This document shows positions 1 to 9,500 of a stretch of DNA of 22,499 bases, in pieces (positions within the stretch are counted from its first letter, which is position 1; the number at the start of each line of letters is the position of its first letter). Below the pieces are notes generated by a model, which searched no databases, was not told the origin of the DNA, and worked only from the letters and a program-made list of their open reading frames with translations. The DNA is taken from contig NW_024468420.1 in assembly GCF_002104995.1 (NCBI RefSeq), positions 1-22,499 on the forward strand, read 5' to 3'. The stretch is from Linderina pennispora. Taxonomy: Eukaryota; Kickxellomycota; Kickxellomycetes; Kickxellales; Kickxellaceae. Made by a program: the position numbers and the translations under genes.

Positions 1-5
1 CACAC

Positions 6-913
6 ATGCAGCTAAAGGTGTACCTCGTGGCCGGTCTGGCTGCCTTCACAACGATGGCCTTGGCGGCGTCGCACTCACCAGCAGCTGGCAGCGATGCTGG
101 CTCCCTCGTTGACAGCATCAAGGTTGGCGGCGATGCCTCTGACAAGCCCGCTGCCGGCGGCAAGCCTGCAGGCGCAGATAAACCAGCGACTCCCGCTGCC
201 CCAGCCCTCCCAGCCCTCCCTCCATCGCCAGCCAAGCACGCCAAGGGCGAAGGCACGTATGGTGTTGGCAAAAAGACCCTTGGCGACAACCCCCCGTCCA
301 CGATGCCGCCAGCGGAGGCAGCAAGAAGAGCAAGCGCCGGGCATTCCGCCAGGCCTCCTCGGCATTTGATCCCAGCACAGTTGACATGGGCATCAAGAGC
401 ACGTGGTGCAACGACAACACAAACTTCTGCAACAACGTGTGTCTCAACATGACGTGGGGTGCGCCCATCAACGACGGGTGCGAGGCGTCCAACCTCCAGT
501 GGCACTGCACGTGCGGCAACGGCAAGAACCCGGACCCGGATATCTACACGTTCCCGGTCATGCACTACACCTGCCAGCACGAGGTGCAGCAGTGCCAGGA
601 CCACTGCTCGACCGGCGACATCAGGTGCACCCAGGAGTGCCAAGGGGACAGGAACTGCACGGCGCCCAAGGACCCGAATGCTGGCAAGACGATGGCGCCA
701 GAGTCCGACGGCGAAGACGGGCTGGACTCGATGACAGGCAATGGAATGCTGGACTCGGATAAGCCAAACTTCTTCAACTCAGCGGCGCTAGCCAGTGCAG
801 GCGGATATGTATTTCACCGCTATCGTGGCGTCGTCTCTACATCTGATGGGTCTGCCTTAGGACCTGTCTCGCTCACAACCACAGACTCTTTTTTACCTTC
901 ACATTATTTCTGA
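6..913 (+). CDS. Secreted 12-cysteine protein, DUF7707-like, possibly GPI-anchored
   Basis: Two reading frames together make one protein. The first (from the ATG at 6) gives a signal peptide of about 21 residues (hydrophobic VYLVAGLAAFTTMALAA), then a Pro/Ala/Lys-rich spacer. The second supplies a basic KKSKRR patch (a possible Kex2-type cleavage site) and a domain with 12 cysteines (about 406-662), including a CTC motif and regularly spaced C-x3-C pairs, like fungal DUF7707 secreted proteins. The frames join either by a 56-base intron (GTATGG at 257 to CCAG ending at 312, which keeps the frame and gives 283 aa) or by a missing base in the C run 290-295; I prefer the intron. The stop used here is at 911-913. 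If one T of the TTT at 812-814 is surplus, the protein instead ends at 858-860 with a hydrophobic tail (TAIVASS core) like a GPI signal. Function unknown; likely cell surface. Upstream lies outside the window. Confidence 0.65.
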
Positions 914-951
914 ACAACACCATCGCCATCTCACATGCAGAAAACAAATGT

Positions 952-2161
952 CTAGGCATCCTCATCAGGGTCCGCGTGGTCGCCAAACGGCGACTCGTGG
1001 GGGTATGAGAAGGTGCGGTTGAACTTGAGCAGCCTGTTGATATCGTGGGTCCAGCCGGCAGCCAGGTTCTCTCTATTGATACACATCAGCGGGTACGCCG
1101 ACCGGCGGATCTCAATCGACTGGTCCTGCCGCAGCTCGCCGCAATTCCTTCCGTCAATGTACGCGGCAGCCCGGCCGCGGCTATCCTTGTGCACCTGCAG
1201 GCGCACCACAGCGCTTGCGGGGAGGATCAGTGGACGAAAATGACAAGGACCGAGGACACACTGGCGTCAGGATCATGCTGCTGACCAAGGGATGCACAAT
1301 TGGGCCGCCCGCCGACAAGGAGTATGCAGTCGAGCCCGTCGGCGTACCAACAATGATCCCGTCGCCGACCGAGGTCGTCAGCAGCTGGTTATTGATATAG
1401 CATGCAATTGTAGTCAGGTGCGGGTATGTGCCACGGTGAATGCACGCTTCGTTTGTGATGTTCAAATGCCCATCCGCCATCAGCCTGCCATCCTCGTCGT
1501 ATTTCGAGTACGACAGACGCATGCGCGGCAGCACAGTCGATCCGCCCGCAATAACCCCCCGTAGCTGCTCCTTGTATGTGGCCACATTGAACGGCAGCAG
1601 AAAGCCAAGCGTGCCCATTGAAAATGGGATAATTGGCGGCACATGCGTCTTGAACAGCGACGAGACATGCAAAAACGTGCCGTCGCCGCCCAGCGTAATC
1701 ACAAAGTCCACCACCCGAGAGTACTCGTCTGGCTCGCCTTCGGGAATTGTGCGCACAAATGGAATTGTCTGTGCTACCTGCGTGTACACAGCTGGCTCCA
1801 GCACAACGTTCATATCGGCATATGTGCTGTGTAGCCAGCTGGCAATGTCCACCAGGGCGCTGTCGACCTTTTGGTCATTGGCCTTTTTGATTATCAGCAC
1901 GGTCTTTGGCCCGCCTGTCGCCCAGTCCAGCCGGTACCGCTGGTCAGTATCAGACTCCAGGTACAGATTGCCATTGCCGTTGCCAGTCATAGCTCGAGTG
2001 ATCTCGGGCAGGTTCTTTGTAGGGATGTCGGCTGTGCTCAGAAACGTCCGCCGCTGGATGCCTGTCCATTGAGGCGCTGCTGCTGGCCGGAGAGACCCAC
2101 GCACTCGGGCAAGGTGGAGAGGCGTGGACCGGAAGAGCCGAAAGACACGCGAATTCATCAA
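952..2161 (-). CDS. POS5: Mitochondrial NAD/NADH kinase, POS5-type, with one frame break
   Basis: ATP-dependent phosphorylation of NAD(H) to NADP(H), the source of mitochondrial NADPH. The Arg/Ser-rich, acid-poor N-terminus (about residues 1-45) looks like a mitochondrial presequence. Family motifs are in order: GGDGT at about 158-162, the NE pair at 237-238, [15 protein letters not shown] at 273-287 and [11 protein letters not shown] at 298-308. Right after LSF the frame is lost. Removing one base of the A run 1237-1240 (T run on the coding strand) restores the expected LSFRPLILP motif and runs on through [11 protein letters not shown] to a stop at 952-954, giving about 400 residues. The stretch upstream of the break and the stretch downstream are both well conserved, so I treat this as one gene with a sequencing indel or a very recent mutation. 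It ends 38 bases from the facing 12-cysteine gene and is divergent from the DUF7719 gene. Start is the first of two adjacent Met codons. Confidence 0.9.
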
Positions 2162-2469
2162 ATTTCTTTTTTAAAGTAATAGAATGGTTTCAGATATGAC
2201 GAGAGCAGCTGAAGGCTGGAGGGGTAAGCAGCGGCCGGCTTTTGGATTCCCCCGCCGCTCTCTGCCTGTCCTCCCCGCATCAGCGGATCAGCATCCTGGA
2301 ATCATGTCAGCCGACCTGTTGGTCCCAAACATCTCTGTCCGCCTCTGCTAAAAATACAGCACTGCCGCCTCCCAAGCCTCCTTTGAGCAAGCACGCTTCT
2401 GCTCTGCTTTCTCATTTGTTCCCCCACCCCTTTCTTGCATTTCCCCATCGCATTTACTCCGCTATAGCC
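2162..2469. promoter_or_regulatory. Divergent promoter region between NAD kinase and the DUF7719-like gene
   Basis: About 308 bases separate two head-to-head start codons. The right part (roughly 2390-2469) is pyrimidine-rich on the plus strand with a run of Cs near 2421, like many fungal leaders just before a start codon. I see no clear TATA box. The open frame running through here ahead of 2470 has a composition unlike the protein that follows, so I treat it as leader. Confidence 0.5.
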
Positions 2470-3210
2470 ATGGTCCAAATCACAGAGTTCGACGACGAGA
2501 ATGTGCCGCTCATCGAGTCCATGAAGGAGCTGACTTCAACCGGGGCTGGCCACGACAGCGACGAGACCGCACACAACTCGCCCAAGCTCGAGTACCCGAG
2601 CGTCTCACGCATCGTGCGTGCTGGGCCAAAGCTTGGCCCTGATGGCAAGCCAAAGTACCTGATTGACGACATCCCCGACCACGAGAAGATGCGGCTGATC
2701 CGCGAGTCAGGCGTGCTGAAGCAGATGAAGCAGGACGGCAAGGAGGTCGACTACGACGAGCTAGACCGGCTCGAGGCCGAGGCCGAGCGTGCCGAAGACG
2801 AAATTCCCACGTGGATGAATGCTCTCATCTACACGCTGGCGCTGTCGTCCGTGTACGGGCTGTTTGAGGCCCTGGTCAGCCAGCAGTACAGCATCGAGAT
2901 CACGGCAACAGAGATCCTGAAGCGCATGCTAAACATGTCGCCAGCCATATACTTTATGGTGTATGTCACATACAAGTTCCGGTTCTCTCGGGCCATGTCG
3001 CTGGTGATGCTGGTCTTTGCCTGCGCCAGCGGATGCTACTTTGTGCACCTGAGCCTGCACGCTCCGCGTCTGGGTATCATGAAGCGCGCTCCAGGACTTG
3101 TTACCATCTGGATCTACCTGACGTTTATGCAGGATGTGCGCCCAGCCATCATCAACGCGTTCGTCGTGTGCGCGTTCTGGCTAGCAGATCCGTTCAAGTT
3201 CCGGCTTTAA
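2470..3210 (+). CDS. DUF7719-like fungal membrane protein
   Basis: A 246-residue protein of unknown function, resembling the fungal DUF7719 family. Residues 1-110 are soluble and charged, with a conserved-looking YLIDDIPDHEKMRLIRESG segment (63-81) and an acidic, Glu-rich helix at 95-111. Then come four hydrophobic segments at about 116-134, 154-169, 174-194 and 205-238, the last possibly two short helices. Family-like features are the QQYSIEI stretch after the first membrane segment, GCYFVH in the third and the MKRAPGL loop at 204-210. The start at 2470 is chosen because the family-like sequence begins there (MVQITEFDDEN) and the context (gccATGG) is good; the frame is open further upstream but reads as leader. 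It ends 34 bases from the facing NSE2 stop, so the 3' UTRs probably overlap. Likely an endomembrane protein; no enzyme motif seen. Confidence 0.8.
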   Translation: MVQITEFDDENVPLIESMKELTSTGAGHDSDETAHNSPKLEYPSVSRIVRAGPKLGPDGKPKYLIDDIPDHEKMRLIRESGVLKQMKQDGKEVDYDELDRLEAEAERAEDEIPTWMNALIYTLALSSVYGLFEALVSQQYSIEITATEILKRMLNMSPAIYFMVYVTYKFRFSRAMSLVMLVFACASGCYFVHLSLHAPRLGIMKRAPGLVTIWIYLTFMQDVRPAIINAFVVCAFWLADPFKFRL

Positions 3211-3244
3211 CAAGGAGTTTACTCATAAATACATTTCTCCTACT

Positions 3245-4009
3245 TCACCGGATCAGCGTGTATTCGGTCTGTGACTGCTCGATTTCAAGCTGCCGCAGGT
3301 GCCTAGCAACCTTGCGCTCCAGCAGCCTGTCTGGCTGCAAATCGCGCACGTTCACTGTGTGAGAGCACCCGGCCACCGGACACGGGCACGAGCCATGCCT
3401 GGCCCTCAGCATGCTCATGATCGAGTCCTTCGAATAGCTGTGCTTGCACGTCCTGCTGGTGACTGGGTTGTTCAGCCACGCCATCGAGATCGGGCATTTG
3501 TACGTGAGACGTGCCCCCGAAACCACCAGGTCGTCGTCGTCACTGCTATCCTCGCCGCCCTCAAACAGACTTGGCATCGGCTCGCCCTCATGGTTGACCT
3601 CCCACACCTGCTCGCGGAACTCCCTGTACTGTCCATTGCGACCGAACTTTTGTGCATCACTCTGCTTCTCGTACTTGGTCACACTCCGCTTCCACGACCG
3701 TTCGTAGCTCTGTGCCACATCGTCAGCATCAGCGTGTCGCATCGTCTGCGAGAGTAGCTCGATCTCGATATCCATGCGCTTTTTGGCGCTTAGAAGCATC
3801 CGCAATGACTCGTCGACTTCGCCTACTTTGGCTGTCTCGTTGAGTTCCTCGAGATCTGTCCCCACAAGCTTGCACGCATCGATGGCTTTGTCGGCAATGT
3901 CGGCAACGTTCTGGATGTCGGTGCTGACTGAGCTCAGGCGGCCCACTAGCTGGCCCTGTGCGTTGCTGTTGCTGTTGCTGCTGCCTCCCTGTGTGAATAG
4001 CTGGCTCAT
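3245..4009 (-). CDS. NSE2: E3 SUMO-protein ligase NSE2/MMS21 (SMC5/6 complex)
   Basis: A 254-residue SUMO ligase subunit of the SMC5/6 complex, acting in the nucleus in recombinational repair. Residues 25-120 are predicted helical (heptad-like, LSSVSTDIQNVADIADKAI onward), the arm that binds SMC5 in known NSE2 proteins. The C-terminal SP-RING spans about 168-225: CPIS at 172-175, the zinc-ligand pattern TCKH (C188, H190), and CPVAGC with C210 and C215. Just before it, an acidic-hydrophobic stretch (DDDDLVV, 157-163) matches the position of the DEDLIV-type SUMO-interacting segment of animal NSE2. An N-terminal SNSNSN run comes from a trinucleotide repeat at 3963-3985. The frame extends 13 codons upstream, but the Met at 4009 starts the natural-looking sequence. 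No frame breaks. AMMECR1 lies upstream on the same strand, about 140 bases away. Confidence 0.93.
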   Translation of the reverse strand: MSQLFTQGGSSNSNSNAQGQLVGRLSSVSTDIQNVADIADKAIDACKLVGTDLEELNETAKVGEVDESLRMLLSAKKRMDIEIELLSQTMRHADADDVAQSYERSWKRSVTKYEKQSDAQKFGRNGQYREFREQVWEVNHEGEPMPSLFEGGEDSSDDDDLVVSGARLTYKCPISMAWLNNPVTSRTCKHSYSKDSIMSMLRARHGSCPCPVAGCSHTVNVRDLQPDRLLERKVARHLRQLEIEQSQTEYTLIR

Positions 4010-4151
4010 GGTATGATTAGAATGTGGAATGTGGTGTCGAACCTCCAATCATATGGTGGCCCAAAAATCAACCTGCAAATTTAGGGACTGCGGACAAACA
4101 TTTGTATTTATGGCAATGTACACCAATAAGTTAGGCTTCACGTGGCAGAAT

Positions 4152-4754
4152 CTACACCTCCTCTAGCTTCTGCCGCATACCAACATAGTCGGTGTACAGC
4201 AGCTTCGCCTTCTTGCTCTGGTACCGCGTGAGCTTGACAGACTCGCGCATTTCCCTGGTAATCGTCCATTCATACCCGCCCTTGCGCAGCAGCTGATCCA
4301 CCGTCTTTTCCTTTGACCACCCCTGCTCCTCGGCAATCTCGGGCAAGAAGGTCGCGGTTTGGCGCCGTCCGTTTGGCATCCTAAACTCCACCCACACCCC
4401 ATGCTTTCCAATCTCCCAATCCAAGTAGTCGTTGGCTTCCTCAAAGTCTGTCAAGAGCGAGACCGAACACGACAGCTGTGGGAGCTCGCGCAGGGTGATA
4501 GGGTTAAACCGGGTATCGCGGAGCGCACTTGTCAGGGCATATTCGCGCAGACCGTTTCCGAGCTTCATGGCCGAGAAGTTGCCAATGCAGCCGCGTAGCC
4601 GGTCGTCGTCGCCACGGTACTGCTTACTCCACGTAACAAAGAGCGGGTAGCAGGCGCTTGCGTCAAAGCCTGTGGGGATGCGGCTGGTCGGCTTGCCCTC
4701 AAGGTGAGACACCAGGACATCGAAGCAATAGGCGCAGTGCTGCTTGGTAGCCAT
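4152..4754 (-). CDS. AMMECR1: AMMECR1 domain protein
   Basis: A 200-residue single-domain protein that matches animal and fungal AMMECR1 almost end to end. Visible family motifs: CAYCFDVL at 7-14, YPLFVTW at 36-42, the hallmark LRGCIG at 53-58, FSAMKL with GLREYALTSALRDTRF at 60-83, SCSVSLLTDFE at 95-105, DYLDWEIGKHG at 109-119, FLPEIAEEQGW at 136-146 and LLRKGGY at 155-161. The biochemical role is not established; the fold suggests ligand binding or an unknown enzyme with the LRGCIG loop at its core. The Met at 4754 gives a start aligned with the animal proteins (MATKQHC); a Met three codons earlier is possible. It lies 140 bases upstream of NSE2 on the same strand and is divergent from the barwin-like gene. 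Frame is intact. Confidence 0.95.
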   Translation of the reverse strand: MATKQHCAYCFDVLVSHLEGKPTSRIPTGFDASACYPLFVTWSKQYRGDDDRLRGCIGNFSAMKLGNGLREYALTSALRDTRFNPITLRELPQLSCSVSLLTDFEEANDYLDWEIGKHGVWVEFRMPNGRRQTATFLPEIAEEQGWSKEKTVDQLLRKGGYEWTITREMRESVKLTRYQSKKAKLLYTDYVGMRQKLEEV

Positions 4755-5059
4755 ATGTAACAAATAAAAGCAGTTGAAAAAAGTAGAGAGCAGTTTACAA
4801 ACAGAAGGAGAGCTGGCCTTGGCTGCAATTTCCGGTGGTGGCTGAGGTGGTCACAGGCACAGTTCGAGCCGTCATGCAGCTCGATTTATTGGGCAGCTCG
4901 CGGTCCAGGTTTTTCACGCGCTCTTTCCATTTCTGGGCTGTTGCGAGCGCGTAGGACCGTTTGTCCTTGCACCCTTCGCCAAAACGAGAAGATTACCAGA
5001 CCACCCATGCTTTCTGTCTCCCCAATCCCACGACCGCTCCTAATTTCCCTACTTCTTCC
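4755..5059. promoter_or_regulatory. Divergent promoter region between AMMECR1 and the barwin-like gene
   Basis: About 305 bases between two head-to-head start codons. The right half (about 5010-5059) is pyrimidine-rich on the plus strand (acttcttcc just before the ATG). No convincing TATA box was seen on either strand. The upstream extension of the plus-strand frame (from 4961) has no signal-peptide character, so it is read as leader. Confidence 0.45.
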
Positions 5060-5833
5060 ATGACGCCCTTAGCACCCCTCCATCTACTCCTTACATTTGC
5101 CGCCTTGTCTCTCGGCTCCATGATTGGCAGCCAGAGCATTACACCGCACGACTACCAGAGCCTGGGCAATGCATTGGCCATCTCTGCGCCCTCGTGTGGA
5201 TATCCGTATGCCACACTGGACATTAGTCGAATCACAGCAGTGCAGAAAATGAACACCGGCTATGAGTGCGGCACATGCCTGCGTGTTGAGACAGACCTAT
5301 CCAACTACATCGAGTACGGTGAGACTGTTGGGCTGCCAGGTGTCGCAATGGCCACACACTTTGAGGCAACCACAACCAAATTTGAAGTTCTGCCAACCAC
5401 ATCCGTGTCACCGGTGCGCAGACGCCAGCAGCTAGTAAAGCGCGCCGACACAGTCCGGTATGTTTACGTCCTGGCTGTCGATACTGGTGGCCTGGGGCTG
5501 GACATGGCACAGGTTAGCTTTACTGCACTGTTCGGCCAGAGCATGTCGCCAATGCCTGCCGTGTGGTTCCCGGTTGACGGCAAGTATTGCTCAGATATCT
5601 GGCGCAACTCAACAAAGAAGCAAATGCAAGTCCCAACTTCGATGCGCAAGGTTCCTGTACGCTCTGGCCCTTCGCAGGCTCCCGCTGATATTCCCCATGC
5701 GGGAACCAATTCCGGTAGCATGGTAGATGCACCAGTCAACACTGCCAGCTCATTAGCTGGTGGTATGGCGCCTACGGCATACCTAATGCCCACAATAATG
5801 ATAATGATATGCTGCGTTATTTCTTTGCTTTAA
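5060..5833 (+). CDS. Secreted barwin/expansin-like (double-psi beta-barrel) protein with GPI-type tail
   Basis: A 257-residue cell-surface protein. The start at 5060 gives a signal peptide (LHLLLTFAALSLGSMIG, about 7-23). Residues 45-180 resemble the six-stranded double-psi beta-barrel of barwin and expansin-like proteins: SCGYPYATLDIS (45-56), ECGTCLRV (69-76) and, after an insert, YVLAVDTGGLGLDMAQVSF (136-154), where VDTGG-x-LD is the family's core strand. A final KYCSDIW (175-181) adds a cysteine. The insert contains RRRQQLVKR (120-128), a possible Kex2-type dibasic site. Residues 185-235 are Ser/Thr/Pro-rich, and the last 20 are hydrophobic after small residues (SSLAGG), as in GPI anchor signals. 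No catalytic activity is expected in this fold family; a wall-binding or wall-loosening role is inference. The frame is intact. Confidence 0.75.
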   Translation: MTPLAPLHLLLTFAALSLGSMIGSQSITPHDYQSLGNALAISAPSCGYPYATLDISRITAVQKMNTGYECGTCLRVETDLSNYIEYGETVGLPGVAMATHFEATTTKFEVLPTTSVSPVRRRQQLVKRADTVRYVYVLAVDTGGLGLDMAQVSFTALFGQSMSPMPAVWFPVDGKYCSDIWRNSTKKQMQVPTSMRKVPVRSGPSQAPADIPHAGTNSGSMVDAPVNTASSLAGGMAPTAYLMPTIMIMICCVISLL

Positions 5834-6525
5834 TGAATGCCCTAAGCTTTGTACCACCTCTGCAGCACTAAGCATTCAATGGCTTGTATGAGAGTCTGTA
5901 TATGTGAGCGACAAGGAATAATACCCATCGCAAACAATCACCGAAATGTAATACAAATGCTACCCTATACATTTTATTAGGAGCCACCCTAAGAGTAAGC
6001 CCACCGAGGAATCTATACTTTTAATCCCGCCCGTCCTTAACGCCATTTAGAACCTGTGATACCTGACCTTCACACATTATCTGTTTGATATTAGGATATA
6101 TTAGATTTACTGAAATTTAGAACCAGTATGGAAACTAACCCTTATAATTTCGTTCTCCAACGCTATCTCACCCGTAGGTTTATTTTAGCCTGGATACACC
6201 GCAGCCACTAGTTTTGGACATGATCATACTATTTGATGTTGCTATTGTACCCATTGTTGACTGGTAGTTACAAAGCACATCTACTAGCTTGGTATAATAT
6301 GGACTATTTTGACGCTGCTGAGTGTGAAGACCGAGCAGTAATGGCACCACTTAATGGGCGTACATCGCCTCGGGTTACTGAATGGTATATGGTAGATAAA
6401 CATTAGGTTTGGCAAACCCACAAAATATGGACAGGTGATTAAGGAATTTAAACCAGCCGTGATCTGGGGCGAGACTTGCCAAACTTGTGTACAACAATTC
6501 TTTTCCAGCACTCATACTATCAGCG
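5834..6525. other. AT-rich intergenic region before NRDE2
   Basis: About 690 bases, visibly richer in A and T than the flanking genes (for example 5940-6330). It holds the 3' flank of the barwin-like gene and the promoter of NRDE2. Short open frames on both strands have no recognisable content. No tRNA boxes or repeats were seen. Confidence 0.5.
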
Positions 6526-9500
6526 ATGGCGACAGGAGGCTGCAGCAGCGACGACGAGCTCATGTTTCCCTCGTTCTCCAGCGCACCAAAGTCGGTGGCA
6601 GCGATCGAGGTCAAGAGATCCAGTAAGGAGAGGCGACACCCTTCGTCACACCGCGACAAACGGAAGACCCGTGATAAGCATCGGCACTCCTCTCAGAGCT
6701 CTTTGACAAAATACAAGCCCAGCGGCAAAGCGTACCAGCCATCAGCATTACACAGGCTATTGGAAAGCGGCGATCTGACCATGGACCGGTATGGAGATCG
6801 GGACCTTCTGCGCTACCAGTCTAGCAGCACATCTGGCACACCCAAATTTCGCCGAAATGGCGGCCGACGTGTTCTGGGTCTCCGAGGATCAATGCGTGTT
6901 GTGGAAACAGAAAGTGATAGCCGCTTTGTCCAACTGGCTCCTCCAACAACACGAGCCCTACGCTATATCGACACCCCTGGGTGGGCTCAGATTGCGGAAC
7001 TGACTATGTAGCAGCTTCGACAGAAATGGCCACACTGTCTGAACTGCACGCTGGTTATATTGCGCTCACTGACTCGGCATCTGGGGACGAAGCCAAAGAG
7101 TCACTTTACGATAGTGACCAGGGCGGGGTGGATTTCCGCAGCCTTGATGGCATGGCAAAGGCCACCCCTAGACCGCGCAAGGCACCGCGGCAGCTTCAAT
7201 CTGACCCGGTTCATGGCCAGCTCCGGGCAAAGATTGCAATAATCGAGGCTAAGCTCAATTCTGACAAGCATGATGTCGACGCATGGATCAGTTACATTGG
7301 GCTGCAAGAGCAGGTCGCTATGTCAGCATTCACGAAGCGAATGCGCGGCAATGTGGCTATAGCCAGGATGCAGATCGAGATGTTCCAGCGAGCGATTGGC
7401 CTAAATCCAAAATCTAAAAGGCTTTGGATGGAGTACTTGAAGCGGTGCCAGGATGTACTAGAGACGACGGAGCTGCTAGCAGAATGGATTAAGGCGCTGT
7501 CTGAGACTGAGGATCCTGACATGATCTTCAGCTACGTGGACTTCTGTCAAGGCTTGAGTGACAGATTCACCGTGAGCTGGATGATAGATAAGTTTGACTA
7601 TGCGATTCAGGTACTGACCCGAGTTTTGTGCAGCAGCCGACGGGACACAGCAGTGGTGCGGAGGACATCGATCCTGATTACCCATATCATACACCGCTCA
7701 TGCTTACTGCTGCGTGAATCCGGGTACTGCGAGCGTGCGACATCCCTGTACCAGGCAGTGATCGAATGGTTTATGTTCTGTCCAGAACATTTGAAAATGG
7801 CGTCGCTGGGGCACAGAAAACACGCGTTTGAGAGATTCTGGGATAGTGGAATGCCTCGAATCGGTTCTCCTGGCGCAAATGGGTGGAGCTCGTTTGGCAA
7901 AGGGGCCTACAGCAGCAGTGAGATGGCGCTTGCCAAAGCCAGTACCATTGGGACTGCACCGGAGTCTGAATGGCTAGGCAAGGAGATTGAGTATTCGCAA
8001 GAGTGCAACGAGCCGCTCACAATACCAACCCTCGACATTCCCACCGAGCCCACCTGTATGTTTGATCCCTTTGCGGTAACTCTATTCGAGGACATCAAGC
8101 CATTTCTCGCTGATATTCCATGGGACAAGGATGTATTTGCTGTATTGCTGGATAACCTTCTTCGGTTCCTTGGTCTAATCAGCCCCGACACCTGCGTGTT
8201 TTCAGATCAACAAGCTGGACAGCTTCAAGGGGTGTCCAGGGACTTTGAGTGGTCAATGACATCCAGCGATGAGGAGATTCTGCCATCAGTTAAGCGAACT
8301 GCTGCTTGGCAGCCAATGGGCAGCCCAAACGACTCGACTGACGGCGGAGGTGGCGGCGGTAGAAGCGGAGGTGGCGAGTGGATTGACGGAATGCTTGTAG
8401 CTAGGCAATCAAAGACGGCATTCGAAAATATACATGACACGGGCCGGCCACATTTCGCGTATATCTCAGTGCCCATTACACTCGATTTGGTGGAGACACC
8501 TCTGCCGTATCGCTTCTCTTGCCCGTGGCTCAAGCCGGCTTCAGAGTGGTGGCGGGGTATGACGCAACGGACGTTGGAAAAGCTAAGTATAGCCGCCAGC
8601 CTCGACACACGGCAGCGGCTGATGGTCCGCGTGGCTCTTGTTGAGTGGTCAGGTGCGCACTGGCCAGAATATTTTGATCAATTAAGCAGCCAGATCCGAG
8701 ACCGAAAGCCGGTGTGCCTGCCGCTGCTAAACTCATTGGCCAAGACCTATGCGCATAGAGGCTGCTGGGAGCAGGCGCGGACAATTTGGTCTCAAGCACT
8801 CGGCAGCATCAGCGACAAATCAGCAGCAGAAGACTGGGCATGGGCAGTGGTTGTTCAGAAATCATGGGCAGTTAGCGAACTTTTGCACGGCCAGGGCATC
8901 GGCAAATTCCAGCAGATTTCCCAGGTGCAGGCAGGTCTCAGCTGCAACAGGAACTACTCCGAGTTTGAGACCATCGAAACAAGATGCGCAGCATATGAAT
9001 TACAGATGTGGTCAGCGTATCTGCATGGCCGCAGCACAGATTCGGCTGATGCTGCGCATGCACATGCCGCAGCAGGTGGTCCACGGGAAGAAGAACAACT
9101 GGGGCTGGTTCTGACATCAATTTATTTCTACCACATGCAGAGTTGTCGGCTCGCGCCGCCACGAGCCATGCGCTTGCACCTCAAAAACCAGCTTGCCAAG
9201 TTCCCGCATTTGACGATATATTGGGAAATGCTGCTTGCCAGCGAATCGCATTCAGCCGCCGGATTCCACATTTTGCGCCAAGTGGAAGACACGCCGCCTT
9301 CACCTCTGCTTGCGATGCATGTCTTGGCCACTATGAACGTGCCATGGGAATCTCGGCTGACTCGAATGCAATGCAGGTCGGCATTGGCGTGGGCTGTGTG
9401 TCTGGCAGCAGGAGCAGCAAGGGGTGGACGGGTGGGTGCTAGTCGCATGAAGCGCCTGGCATTTATGGCAGTCAAGATGTGTCCGTGGGCAAAGCCGCTG

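Noticed and set aside
1440-2072. 210-codon plus-strand frame
   Set aside because: Lies wholly opposite the NAD kinase coding sequence, with no family character; a shadow frame.
2242-2469. Longer N-terminus for the DUF7719-like protein
   Set aside because: The extra 76 residues are Ser/Pro/His-rich without family similarity and coincide with a CT-rich leader; the Met at 2470 has a good start context.
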